Below are positions 7,599-15,779 of a DNA stretch of 40,596 nt, piece after piece; position 1 is the first letter of the stretch, and every line of letters starts with the position of its first letter. Both the position numbers and the translations under genes were made by a program. The DNA is from Chloroflexi bacterium OLB15 (GTDB taxonomy: Bacteria; Chloroflexota; Anaerolineae; Aggregatilineales; Phototrophicaceae), in contig LMZS01000077.1 in assembly GCA_001567085.1 (NCBI GenBank), positions 1 to 40,596 on the forward strand, read 5' to 3'. The notes below the pieces were generated by a model. It was not told the origin of the DNA. It worked only from the letters and a program-made list of their open reading frames with translations, and did not search any database.

Positions 7599-8753
7599 CT
7601 ACCCGTAAAGCAAATAAGGCTCGCGCTGCTTACGAAATTCAAAAGCAACTTCACTCCAACCCGCAGTCAGTTCACTCAAGGTTGCGCCATCATCTATCGC
7701 GGGGCGAACTGCCATATCACCAATCAGGCGATCAAACGGATAAGCGCCATTTTCACCAACCACCCAGCCAAAAGAATCAGGCACAAAATGGCGTAGTTCG
7801 CGTATCACACCTAACCACGTGCTTACCGGGTCAAATGCTCTGGACTGCATGATATGCGCTTGAATGCCCGCGCAGTCTTCCCCGCTGTGCTTGCTGGCGG
7901 TTGGGCGAAACACGTGCGGGCGAAATCGCACGCCCGGAAACGCAAGCGCGTTCAGCCGGTTCGCCACTTGATCGGCATCAATACCCGGCGTGCCGATCAC
8001 CTCGAAGGGCAAGGCTGTGCCTCGTCCCTCGGAAAAGGTTGTGCCTTCGATCAGGCATGATCCCGGGTAATGCTGTGCGGTCACGAAGTGCGCCATTGCC
8101 GGAGAAGGGGGTATGAACGGAATACCCGTTTCATCCCATGTCATGCTGCGCAGCAAACCAGCGCAGGAAATCACCGTCAAATCAGCCGGATGATCCAACC
8201 ACAGCGCATTGATCATCCGCGCTAGCTCGCCAATCGTCATGCCATGCTGTATCGGGATCGGAAAACGCCCGACAAGCGAAGCACATTCTGGATGCAGCAG
8301 CGGGCCGCGAATCATATCCCCCAATGGGTTAGGGCGATCCAGCACGAACACCGGCACGCCATATTCGCCCGCTGCGTCCATCACGTAACTCAGCGTCCAC
8401 AAAAAGGTGTAAAAGCGCGCCCCAACATCCTGTATATCGCACACGATCACATCCAGCCCATCCAGCATCTCACGGGTTGGGCGAATATGCGTGCCATAAA
8501 CGCTGTGAACGTAAACACCCAGAACTTCATCATAACCAGAAGCGAAATGTTCGCCATCACGGCGCACGCCATGAATACCATGCTCTGGCGCAAATAGTGA
8601 AACGAGCGTTACCCCGGCACGCAGCACATCCAGCGTCCGTTCCAGCTTATTGTTGACCGCGCTAGGGTTGGTAAGCAGCCCAACGCGACGCCCTTTCAAA
8701 ACTTGAAAGTCATATTCATGCAGTACGTCTATTCCAGTGTAAATATGGCTCAT
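7599..8753 (-). CDS. namZ: Exo-beta-N-acetylmuramidase, DUF1343 family (GH171)
   Basis: 384 residues carrying all the block motifs of DUF1343: LFAPEHGIHG (53-62), DIQDVGARFYTF (106-117), LDRPNPLG (138-145), PIQHGMTIGEL (167-177) and EGTTFSEGRGT (236-246). The family is typified by B. subtilis NamZ (YbbC), which removes MurNAc from the non-reducing end of wall glycans. Length is normal for the family without a leader. There is no signal peptide (MSHIYTGIDV), whereas the Bacillus enzyme is exported; the protein here should be cytoplasmic. The start overlaps the nagZ stop by 4 bases, so the two are coupled. Confidence 0.88.
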   Translation of the reverse strand: MSHIYTGIDVLHEYDFQVLKGRRVGLLTNPSAVNNKLERTLDVLRAGVTLVSLFAPEHGIHGVRRDGEHFASGYDEVLGVYVHSVYGTHIRPTREMLDGLDVIVCDIQDVGARFYTFLWTLSYVMDAAGEYGVPVFVLDRPNPLGDMIRGPLLHPECASLVGRFPIPIQHGMTIGELARMINALWLDHPADLTVISCAGLLRSMTWDETGIPFIPPSPAMAHFVTAQHYPGSCLIEGTTFSEGRGTALPFEVIGTPGIDADQVANRLNALAFPGVRFRPHVFRPTASKHSGEDCAGIQAHIMQSRAFDPVSTWLGVIRELRHFVPDSFGWVVGENGAYPFDRLIGDMAVRPAIDDGATLSELTAGWSEVAFEFRKQREPYLLYG

Positions 8754-10297
8754 GGCAGCGCCACCGGAATAGATAACCGTCCATTAGGGATAAATTCGCC
8801 CATCAAAACATCAATGGCGGCATCCAGCGAAGGCGCGCTATCACCACAGGTACAAAGCGCGGCGCTTGCGCGTGGCAAAACCGGCGCATCAAATGGTGTA
8901 CGCAGGCACAAAAGGATGCTGTTTTGCGCGTTCTGAAGCAGGGCTTCAGCGAAGGCGCGCTGCTGGGCGTTCCATGCAGCGTTACGTGTGGCAACGATCA
9001 CCCAATCGGCGGCGCGCGCAGAAGCTGTTAATTGCTCCGCCAATGCCGCTTCAAGATCGCCGCCGGGCAGCGAATGAATCTCTATTTCGGGCAAACGTTC
9101 GCGCAAGCGCTGCGCAAAACCGGTCTGACCGCCCATTTCAACAATTCCACTTTCCAGTACAGAAGCAAATTCAACAGCCAGCACCCGCCCGCGCAGCGAT
9201 GGGATTTCGCCATACAGCAGCACCGTTCCGGCACGCGCCGCTTCCTCCATAATGGCGAGGTGATCAGGATGGCGTATAACCTCCAGATCGGGCGCTGCGG
9301 TGATAGCAAATTGTGATTTTAGTTTTTCCACCCGCGCGCTGGCTGCGTCAATAATTTCTTCGCTCACATCGCCATTCATGACCGCTTGCAGCAGGGATTC
9401 ATAGGCTTGCGCCTGCATCTCCGGGGTGTGTGAAACCAGAATCACATCAACGCCCGCTTTTGCCGCCAGAATTGCAGATTCGCCAACGCCATAATGATCG
9501 GCAATCGCCTTCATTTCCATGCAATCAGTGGTCACCACGCCATCAAAACCAAGCTCGTCACGCAGCAGCCGTTGAATGATGACCGGCGAAAGAGTCGCCG
9601 GGTAATCCGGATCGAGCGTTTCAATGATCGTATGCGTAGTCATGATGCTGGCGATGCCGGCGTCAATCGCCGCCCGGTAAGGCATCAAATCGCGGTTCAG
9701 CAGCTGCGCTTCCGAAACCGTCAATCTGGGCAGCGCAAGATGCGTGTCAATCGCCGTCTCGCCTAAGCCCGGAAAATGCTTCGCGCAGGCGGCAACCCCC
9801 GCGCGCTGAAAGCCCTCAACTGCTGCTTCGGCAAAGCTGCTAACCTGCTCTGGATCAATGCCGAATGAGCGCGTGCCCATCGTCGGATTTTCAGCGCTGT
9901 AGAGCAGGTCAACAGCGGGCGCGTAATCCCAGTTAATGCCTATCGCGCACATTTCTTCGCCAAGAACCGCCGATACCCTTTCAGTACGCGCGGTCTGCTC
10001 GTCCGATGCGGCAGCTAAAGCCATCGCGCCGGGGCTTTCGCTGAACCCCTTCCGCAGGCGCGCCACTGTCCCCCCTTCCTGATCGATGCCGATCAGCAGC
10101 GGGTATTTTGCCGCTTTATGCAGCGACGCCGTTAAACGGGCAACCTGCTCTGGCGTATCAATATTGCGGGCAAACAGAATCACGCCGCCAGCGCGCCCTT
10201 GCGCCAGCCACTCCAACAAATAATCGGGCGCTTCCAGTCCATGAAAGCCTATAGTAAACATCTGCCCGACTTTTTCCTGCACGGTCATTTGTTGCAT
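8750..10297 (-). CDS. nagZ: Beta-N-acetylglucosaminidase NagZ, GH3
   Basis: GH3 TIM-barrel with the NagZ-specific loop KHFPGLGETAIDTH, where the Asp-His dyad serves as the unusual acid/base, and the nucleophile Asp in VVTTDCMEMKAI. Upstream are GIDQEGGTVARL and NPTMGTRSFG, both typical. A second domain of about 170 residues follows the barrel, as in the two-domain Gram-positive forms. It releases terminal GlcNAc from muropeptides. The ATG at 10297 is chosen because AAAGGAA lies about 10 bases before it; the frame is open to a TTG at 10330. No signal peptide (MQQMTVQEKVGQMF), so a cytoplasmic role is expected. It follows the GntR gene by 70 bases and overlaps namZ. Confidence 0.9.
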   Translation of the reverse strand: MQQMTVQEKVGQMFTIGFHGLEAPDYLLEWLAQGRAGGVILFARNIDTPEQVARLTASLHKAAKYPLLIGIDQEGGTVARLRKGFSESPGAMALAAASDEQTARTERVSAVLGEEMCAIGINWDYAPAVDLLYSAENPTMGTRSFGIDPEQVSSFAEAAVEGFQRAGVAACAKHFPGLGETAIDTHLALPRLTVSEAQLLNRDLMPYRAAIDAGIASIMTTHTIIETLDPDYPATLSPVIIQRLLRDELGFDGVVTTDCMEMKAIADHYGVGESAILAAKAGVDVILVSHTPEMQAQAYESLLQAVMNGDVSEEIIDAASARVEKLKSQFAITAAPDLEVIRHPDHLAIMEEAARAGTVLLYGEIPSLRGRVLAVEFASVLESGIVEMGGQTGFAQRLRERLPEIEIHSLPGGDLEAALAEQLTASARAADWVIVATRNAAWNAQQRAFAEALLQNAQNSILLCLRTPFDAPVLPRASAALCTCGDSAPSLDAAIDVLMGEFIPNGRLSIPVALP

Positions 10298-10367
10298 CAA
10301 GATCAGTTCCTTTATCGCCGCGTCTATCAATTCCTGAACGGCAGGGTTATTTATCTACAAGTTCCCC

Positions 10368-11099
10368 TTACACATTTCGCAGCACCACACGGAATTTGTA
10401 GCGATCTCCCCGGTAAACAGACTGTACATATTCTATCGGCCGCTTATCTTCTGTGAAGACGACGCGCGTCATTGAAAGTACCGGGTTGGTCGGCTTAAGC
10501 CCCAGAACCGTGAGTTCCTCACGTGTAGGCATACGGGCTTCAATGGATTGTTCCGCATAAGTCAAAATGATGCCATATTCCTCGCGCAGCACCTGATAGA
10601 GCGACTCGCTTGAAAAGTCATGTCCCTCTAGTAAATCCGGAAAGCGGGTGCTGACCAGATTTGCGGTTTCAATCGCAACCGGTTGGTCATCGGCAAGGCG
10701 CACGCGGCGCAGTTGAATCAAGCGCGCGCCAGGCATAACGTTCAGAATCAGGGCAATATCGTCCGGCGCCGCCACCATCTGCGCGGAAAGCACCCGGCTT
10801 GAAGAAGAATATCCTCGCGAGCGCATTTCATCCGTGAAGCCGGTCAGAAAATTCAACTGCTGCTGGTAAATGACCGAACTGATAAAGGTGCCTTTGCCCA
10901 CCTGAGCATAGACCACCCCGATCCGCTCAAGTTCCTTCACCGCTTTGTTGACGGTTAATCGGCTAACCTTGAATTGCTCTGAAAGATCGCGCTCCGAAGG
11001 GATACGATCTCCGGGTTGAAAAACGCCGTTTTGTATTCCGGTTAGCAGGTATTCTTTAATTTGTTCATAGAGTGGCTTGGATGATTTTGCATCAATCAT
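10368..11099 (-). CDS. GntR-family regulator, NagR/YvoA-like
   Basis: 243 residues: winged helix (about 1-75: PLYEQIKEYLLTGI, PSERDLSEQFKVSRLTVNKAVKEL, VGKGTFIS) then UTRA domain (from about 85: LNFLTGFTDEMRSRGY, IQLRRVRLADDQPVAIE). This arrangement and wording are close to NagR/YvoA, which responds to amino-sugar phosphates in Bacillus. It is placed between the transporter genes and the hydrolases of the muropeptide operon, so it most likely controls the whole unit and may sense GlcNAc-6-P, GlcN-6-P or a MurNAc derivative. A candidate dyad target lies upstream of oppA at 17647-17660. The start overlaps the end of a small membrane protein frame. Confidence 0.85.
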   Translation of the reverse strand: MIDAKSSKPLYEQIKEYLLTGIQNGVFQPGDRIPSERDLSEQFKVSRLTVNKAVKELERIGVVYAQVGKGTFISSVIYQQQLNFLTGFTDEMRSRGYSSSSRVLSAQMVAAPDDIALILNVMPGARLIQLRRVRLADDQPVAIETANLVSTRFPDLLEGHDFSSESLYQVLREEYGIILTYAEQSIEARMPTREELTVLGLKPTNPVLSMTRVVFTEDKRPIEYVQSVYRGDRYKFRVVLRNV

Positions 11100-11276
11100 G
11101 ATATTTTCGGCTGATTAGCACGACCCCCAAAACCAGTACCCCACCCATCAGAGCGCTGCATACGCTAAGAATAAATTCAGGGCTTCCCGGCGGCTGAAAA
11201 AACACCATCAATAAGCCACAGCCACCTACAAAAAAACGCCGATGCGTAGAAACCCCTTAAGTGACTCATTCAACAT
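11092..11276 (-). CDS. Small two-helix membrane protein, interrupted by an indel in a T run
   Basis: The apparent gap between oppF and gntR holds a frame that ends ...LISRKYHD with its TGA at 11092-11094 overlapping the gntR start. It contains two hydrophobic stretches, GGCGLLMVFF and ILSVCSALMGGVLVLGVVLI. Reading backwards it breaks at a run of seven T (plus-strand A, 11230-11236). One extra T would join it to MLNESLKGFLRIGVFF, starting at 11276 inside the end of oppF. One T fewer would join it to MSHLRGFYASAFF, from 11269. Either gives about 58-61 residues and overlaps on both sides, as expected in this tightly packed operon. No family recognised; a transporter accessory is possible. Confidence 0.45.
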
Positions 11277-12333
11277 AAGGCATAAGGGTTCCATCCTGCT
11301 GAAGCGGGATGCAGGCGGCTTCCTGCATATACCCTGGCGGAACAGCTAATGCTGGCAGTTCGTTATCGCATCGCCCCGGCTGAAAGAACGGGCATCGTGG
11401 ATGAAAAGCGCAGCCCTGTGGTAACTCCGTCAAACGCGGAATATCTTCCGAGCGCAGCACCAGCGGCTGCTTTTTGCGCGTCACTTGAGGATCAGCCTCT
11501 GGCACGGCTGAAAGCAGCGCTTTTGTATACGGATGCGCCGGGTTGGTGATCACATCCTGCGTTCTGCCAATTTCAACGATCCGCCCCAGATACATGACGG
11601 CGATACGCCCTTCCCATGCAAAGTATTTCGCCAGCGCCAGATCGTGCGTGATGAACACAATCGCCAACCCCAAACGGCTGCGCAGTTCTAGCAGCGTTTT
11701 GAGAATGCCAATCCGGATGCTGACATCAACCATGCTGACGGCTTCATCAGCGACAATCAGGCGTGGTTGCACAGAAAGCGTGCGCGCAATGCTCACCCGC
11801 TGGCGCTGGCCGCCGCTTAACTGGTGCGGATATTTACCGACAATTTCTGCCGCCGGGGTTAGTTCGGCCAGCGTCAGCAAATCCCAGATGCGCTTACGCA
11901 GTTCAGCCCGATTCTTCACCAATTTATGTTTGACAAGTGGAAAAGCCAGAATTTGCTCAACGGTATGCGCCGGGTTCAAAGAAGCGAAGGGGTCTTGATG
12001 AATGATTTGCAATTCGCGGCGCAGCAGGGATTTCTCTTTCCCCTTATAACTGTTCCGATCATGGCCTTCAACCAGAATTTCACCCGCTGAAGGTTCCAGC
12101 AGGCCGACCATCATTTTGCCAGTGGTGGTTTTGCCGCACCCGCTTTCGCCCACAAGGCAGAGGATTTCATTCGGCTGCACGCTCAGATTTATATTCTGAA
12201 TGACGGGTATACGCTGGCGATTTTTCGTGAACCAGCGCGAGATATTCCGAAGCTCAAGGATCGGCGTCTCGCTATCAGAATTCGGGTTCGCGGCAGATTT
12301 AGATGAACTGATCGCAATCCGTGAAGCACTCAC
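11266..12333 (-). CDS. oppF: Oligopeptide-type ABC transporter ATPase (second ATPase, OppF/DppF-like)
   Basis: ABC ATPase with Walker A GESGCGKTTTGK, Q-loop region IIHQDPFASLNP, signature LSGGQRQRVSIART, Walker B LIVADEAVSMVD and the switch His in VFITHD. The C-terminal oligopeptide extension with paired Cys (GCAFHPRCPFFQPGRC) is typical of OppD/OppF. It hydrolyses ATP at the inner face to drive import. A GTG at 12339 overlaps the oppD stop (TAGTG), but GGAG is only 3 bases from it. The GTG at 12333 has 9 bases of spacing and is preferred. Substrate is inferred as cell-wall peptide or muropeptide from the downstream enzymes. Confidence 0.88.
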   Translation of the reverse strand: MSASRIAISSSKSAANPNSDSETPILELRNISRWFTKNRQRIPVIQNINLSVQPNEILCLVGESGCGKTTTGKMMVGLLEPSAGEILVEGHDRNSYKGKEKSLLRRELQIIHQDPFASLNPAHTVEQILAFPLVKHKLVKNRAELRKRIWDLLTLAELTPAAEIVGKYPHQLSGGQRQRVSIARTLSVQPRLIVADEAVSMVDVSIRIGILKTLLELRSRLGLAIVFITHDLALAKYFAWEGRIAVMYLGRIVEIGRTQDVITNPAHPYTKALLSAVPEADPQVTRKKQPLVLRSEDIPRLTELPQGCAFHPRCPFFQPGRCDNELPALAVPPGYMQEAACIPLQQDGTLMPYVE

Positions 12334-12338
12334 AGGCA

Positions 12339-13352
12339 CTATCTCCGCTGGCTGGCGAAAACTTGATCGGCGTGATGGCAGGCTACGCTGTGGCGCGGAT
12401 CATCTTCCGTGACGAGTAAAGAGGGGTGGTTTGTGCGGCAAATTTCCGTTACAAAAGAGCATCGGGGATGAAACTTGCAGCCCCCCGGTGGCTTGATCAG
12501 GTCTGGCGGGCTGCCGGGGATGCTGTGAAGTTCTTCCGAGCCTGTGCTTAAGCGCGGCGCGGCATTCAGCAAACTAAAGGTGTAAGCATGGCGGGGGTGA
12601 TAAAACACATCATCCACTGGCCCAACTTCCACAAGCTCGCCTGCGTACATTGTGGCGATACGATCTGCGATCTCTGCGGCAACCGCCAGATCGTGGCTGA
12701 TGAACAGGATGCTGAAGTGTAATTCTTCTCGCATCTGCTCCAGCACATCCAGAATTGAACGCTGGGTCAGAATATCCACCGCCGTAGTCGGCTCATCCAT
12801 GATCACAATCTGAGGATTGAGCAGCAGGCTAATTGCCAGCAAAACACGCTGGCGCATGCCGCCGCTTAGCTCGTGGGGAAAAGCGTTAAAGACACGGTTG
12901 CCGTCCAGCCGCACCTTTTTGAACAACTCCATAGCGCGATCTTTCGCATCGCTTTTGTTCACGCCATGCGCGGCAGCCGTGTCATATACCATGTCTGAAA
13001 TACGGATGACCGGGTTAAACGCATTAAGCGCGCCCTGAAACACCATTGAACATTCCGACCATAAAAAGCGGCGCATCTCTTTGTTATCCAGCGATTGCAC
13101 ATCAATAACCGTGCCATCGCGCTTTGTATAACAAATGCTGCCGCTTTCGATGGTTGCTGTTTTGGGTAACAGGCGAATCAGCGCCAGGTTCAGCGTGGTT
13201 TTTCCGCACCCGCTTTCGCCGATAAAAGCTAGCGTTTCACAGGGATACAAATCGAAAGAGACATTGTTAACCGCGCGCACCTTGCCACGCCGCGTTTGGT
13301 AGGTCACGGAAAGATCGCGCACTTGCAAAATTGGGCTGCTCGAAGAGGTCAT
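12339..13352 (-). CDS. oppD: Oligopeptide-type ABC transporter ATPase (first ATPase, OppD/DppD-like)
   Basis: ABC ATPase partner of OppF: Walker A GESGCGKTTLNL, Q-loop MVFQGALNAFNPV, signature LSGGMRQRVLLAI, Walker B IVIMDEPTTAVD, switch LFISHD, and the C-terminal oligopeptide Cys motif GGCKFHPRCSFVTEICR. The frame is open to a GTG at 13373 overlapping oppC, but the ATG at 13352, 10 bases after the oppC stop, begins right at the conserved domain (MTSSSSPILQVRDLSV) and is chosen. It overlaps or abuts its neighbours on both sides, consistent with one mRNA. Confidence 0.88.
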   Translation of the reverse strand: MTSSSSPILQVRDLSVTYQTRRGKVRAVNNVSFDLYPCETLAFIGESGCGKTTLNLALIRLLPKTATIESGSICYTKRDGTVIDVQSLDNKEMRRFLWSECSMVFQGALNAFNPVIRISDMVYDTAAAHGVNKSDAKDRAMELFKKVRLDGNRVFNAFPHELSGGMRQRVLLAISLLLNPQIVIMDEPTTAVDILTQRSILDVLEQMREELHFSILFISHDLAVAAEIADRIATMYAGELVEVGPVDDVFYHPRHAYTFSLLNAAPRLSTGSEELHSIPGSPPDLIKPPGGCKFHPRCSFVTEICRTNHPSLLVTEDDPRHSVACHHADQVFASQRR

Positions 13353-13362
13353 CAAATTTGTC

Positions 13363-14568
13363 TCACACCCCACTACGCAGGCGCGGGTTGAAAATTTCTT
13401 CCATACTGCGCGTAAATAACACCAGTGAAAGCTGGAACAGCGAAATCGCGATAATCGGGGCTAACAGCATTGCCGAAGCGTTCGGGTTAAAGAGCGCGCC
13501 TTGCTGCCTTCCCATGAAGATCATGACGCCCCAATCCGGCTCTCGAAGCGGAACAAGCCCCAGCACCACAAGGCCAACCACCGCATACATCGCGCTGCGC
13601 AGCGAGAAAATAGCATTTACGGCCACATAACTGACCATATTCGGGAACACTTCGTTCAAAATGATATGCCGCAGCCCTAAATCCAGCGCCACCGCCGCCT
13701 GAACATAATCGCGCTCACGCAGGCTTAGCACCTGCGCGCGCACAGCCCGCATCAGTGAAGGCCAGTTAAGCAGCGCAAAGAGCAGCGCCAGATAAAACGG
13801 ATTGTCGAAGGAAACCAGACTCGCCAGCACCAGCAAAAGCGGAAACTGGGGGATCGTCAAAATAAAGTTGGACAGCGCGATCAGAAACTGATCAACAGCG
13901 CCGCCCAATAAGCCCGCCGCCGCGCCGAAAACAAACCCGATGATGGTTGCCATCAACCCGGCTTGCAGGGCAATCATAATGAGCGACTGCCCGCCGTAGA
14001 TCACATGCGACAGCACATCACGCCCCTGCCAGTCCAGTCCCAGAGGGAATTCCTCAGATGGCCCCTGAAACAGTGAGGTTGCGCCGGGCAAGCGGCGATC
14101 CATGTGAATCTGACCGTCATATTCGATGAATAACGGCCCAAACACCGTCATCAGCACGAAAAACATAATGCCCAGAAAGCCGATAAAACCCGTTTTGTTG
14201 CGAGTCAGGGCTTTGAGGGAGCTGCGCACCCGATCCCCGAACTGTGCCAGCCCGCGCAAGAAAGCCTCGCGGCTGTTTTCCTGAAGCAGCGCTGTCTGGC
14301 CGTCATCCGTCTGTGCCAGATCGTACATTGCGAAGGGGTCTTGCCGGTTCACATAGGCATAAGAAACCACAACCGAACTGCTGATGATGATCATCGGCAC
14401 GCCGCCAAACAGCCCGCACGCGAAGCCGCTAAGCACGCAGGCGATGAAGCCAATAATTCCGGCGCGGAATTTGCGGTAATGAATGCCTACAATCAGTGGA
14501 ATTAAGCCGCACAGACAGCCGATAATAAAGCCGGTCGGGGTTGCGGTGGTTGCAAAGAGATCGCCCAT
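13363..14568 (-). CDS. oppC: Oligopeptide-type ABC permease (OppC-like) with extra N-terminal membrane domain
   Basis: The C-terminal 290 residues are a normal DppC/OppC permease, with the LGLDWQGRDVLSHVIYGGQ entry motif and the EAA-type loop VALDLGLRHIILNEVFPN. About 110 residues precede it and are not part of a usual OppC. They start MGDLFATTATPTG and hold three hydrophobic stretches (GFIIGCLCGLIPLIVGI, AGIIGFIACVLSGFACGLFGG, MIIISSSVVVSYAYV), then a charged linker leading into the first permease helix. ATG at 14568 follows the oppB stop by 1 base and has AAGG upstream; an earlier start at 14625 would lie inside oppB. The extension may help assembly or regulation; this is inference. Confidence 0.87.
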   Translation of the reverse strand: MGDLFATTATPTGFIIGCLCGLIPLIVGIHYRKFRAGIIGFIACVLSGFACGLFGGVPMIIISSSVVVSYAYVNRQDPFAMYDLAQTDDGQTALLQENSREAFLRGLAQFGDRVRSSLKALTRNKTGFIGFLGIMFFVLMTVFGPLFIEYDGQIHMDRRLPGATSLFQGPSEEFPLGLDWQGRDVLSHVIYGGQSLIMIALQAGLMATIIGFVFGAAAGLLGGAVDQFLIALSNFILTIPQFPLLLVLASLVSFDNPFYLALLFALLNWPSLMRAVRAQVLSLRERDYVQAAVALDLGLRHIILNEVFPNMVSYVAVNAIFSLRSAMYAVVGLVVLGLVPLREPDWGVMIFMGRQQGALFNPNASAMLLAPIIAISLFQLSLVLFTRSMEEIFNPRLRSGV

Positions 14569-14569
14569 C

Positions 14570-15670
14570 TCATTCGCCCTTATCGCTGCCCAACCGAACA
14601 CGGGGATCAAGCAGCCCAAGCACAAGATCAGAAACCATGTTAGACAGCACCACTGAAATTGTGATGATCAGGAAGAATCCTTGCATGGTTGTGTAATCTC
14701 GTGAGGTGATCACGCGCAGCAGGTTGCGGCCGATGCCGGGATACTGGAAAAGTTCTTCAATGATCACGCTGCCGCCTACAACAAAACCGATGCTAATCGC
14801 CAGACGGGTGACGAGCGGTAGCAGCGCGTTACGCCCTACGTATGCTGTCAGGATGCGCCCTTCTGAAAGGCCGCGCGCCTTCGCTACCGTGATGTGATCC
14901 TCACCTAAAGTAGCTATCGTGCTGCTCTTCATGGTCAAGATCCAACCGCCAATGGAAGACATCACGTATACCAGCACCGGCAGCATCGCAAACTTGAAGA
15001 TGCTGCCAATATATTCCAGGGTGAATCCCGGCGGGATGGTGGGGTCAACACCGCCGCGCATCTCGCCAGGATTAAACAGTTTCCATTGAATGCCAACCAC
15101 GATAATCAGCAGCAGCGCGATAACGTAGTCGGGAATGCCATAAATAAATGAAGCAATAACAGTCACAATATTGTCGAACAGGCTGCCCCGCCAGTAAGCC
15201 ATCGCCATGCCTAGCAAAACGCCTAGCGAGAAGCTGATCAACAAAGCGATCCCCACAGAGAACAACGTCCAGGGTAAAAATCGCAGCACTTGCGAGATAA
15301 CCGAGGTTCCCGGAGAAGTGATCGACTCGCCAAGATCGCCTTGCAGAAGTTTACCGATGTAATCGGCGTACTGTTGCAGGATAGGGGCATTGGGATCGAA
15401 TTGGTAAAGCGCCGCCACCTGATTAGATGCTTCTTCAAACGTCAGGCCGCGCTGCATAAATTGTTCTATTTTGATTTCAACCGGATTGCCGGGCATCAAG
15501 CGGATCATGAAAAAGGTGAAGGTAATCACCCCGAAAATTGTCAGCACCGCCTGCACGATGACCCGAACAGCATAACTGCCGAGTATTCGTCGTATACGTT
15601 GCCACAGCGTAGGAGTAGAAGGCTTTGCTGGTGAAGTTGTTGGAGCAGACCAAGATGCCAGGCTTGTCAT
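14570..15670 (-). CDS. oppB: Oligopeptide-type ABC permease (OppB-like)
   Basis: 366-residue permease of the DppB/OppB group. The first helix, VRVIVQAVLTIFGVITFTFFMIRLMPGNP, is the family hallmark, followed by GDLGES and the EAA loop VAKARGLSEGRILTAYVGRNALLPLVT, with GGSVIIEELFQYPGIG towards the end. The ATG at 15670 is preceded by AAGGAAA at about 9 bases. The frame is open to 15706, but that lies inside a long hairpin (15689-15731), which argues for the shorter form. It forms the membrane channel with OppC. Confidence 0.9.
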   Translation of the reverse strand: MTSLASWSAPTTSPAKPSTPTLWQRIRRILGSYAVRVIVQAVLTIFGVITFTFFMIRLMPGNPVEIKIEQFMQRGLTFEEASNQVAALYQFDPNAPILQQYADYIGKLLQGDLGESITSPGTSVISQVLRFLPWTLFSVGIALLISFSLGVLLGMAMAYWRGSLFDNIVTVIASFIYGIPDYVIALLLIIVVGIQWKLFNPGEMRGGVDPTIPPGFTLEYIGSIFKFAMLPVLVYVMSSIGGWILTMKSSTIATLGEDHITVAKARGLSEGRILTAYVGRNALLPLVTRLAISIGFVVGGSVIIEELFQYPGIGRNLLRVITSRDYTTMQGFFLIITISVVLSNMVSDLVLGLLDPRVRLGSDKGE

Positions 15671-15688
15671 TCGTAGCGTTTCCTTGGA

Positions 15689-15731
15689 GTTTGCAACCAC
15701 TTTCACCTGTTAGGTGAAAGTGGTTGCAAAC
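15689..15731. repeat. Perfect 20-bp inverted repeat between oppA and oppB
   Basis: Arms 15689-15708 and 15712-15731 are exact reverse complements (outer end GTTTGCAACC, inner end CACCT) around the three bases GTT. On the transcript this gives a very stable hairpin just before the oppB ribosome binding site. No T run follows, so it is not a standard terminator. It more likely protects the upstream oppA message from 3' decay or lowers read-through, so the binding protein is made in excess. The 15732-15779 gap holds a second weaker stem. Confidence 0.85.
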
Positions 15732-15779
15732 CATGTTTACTTTCGAGGGAACAGCTTCAGTCTAGTTCCTCTGAATTAC

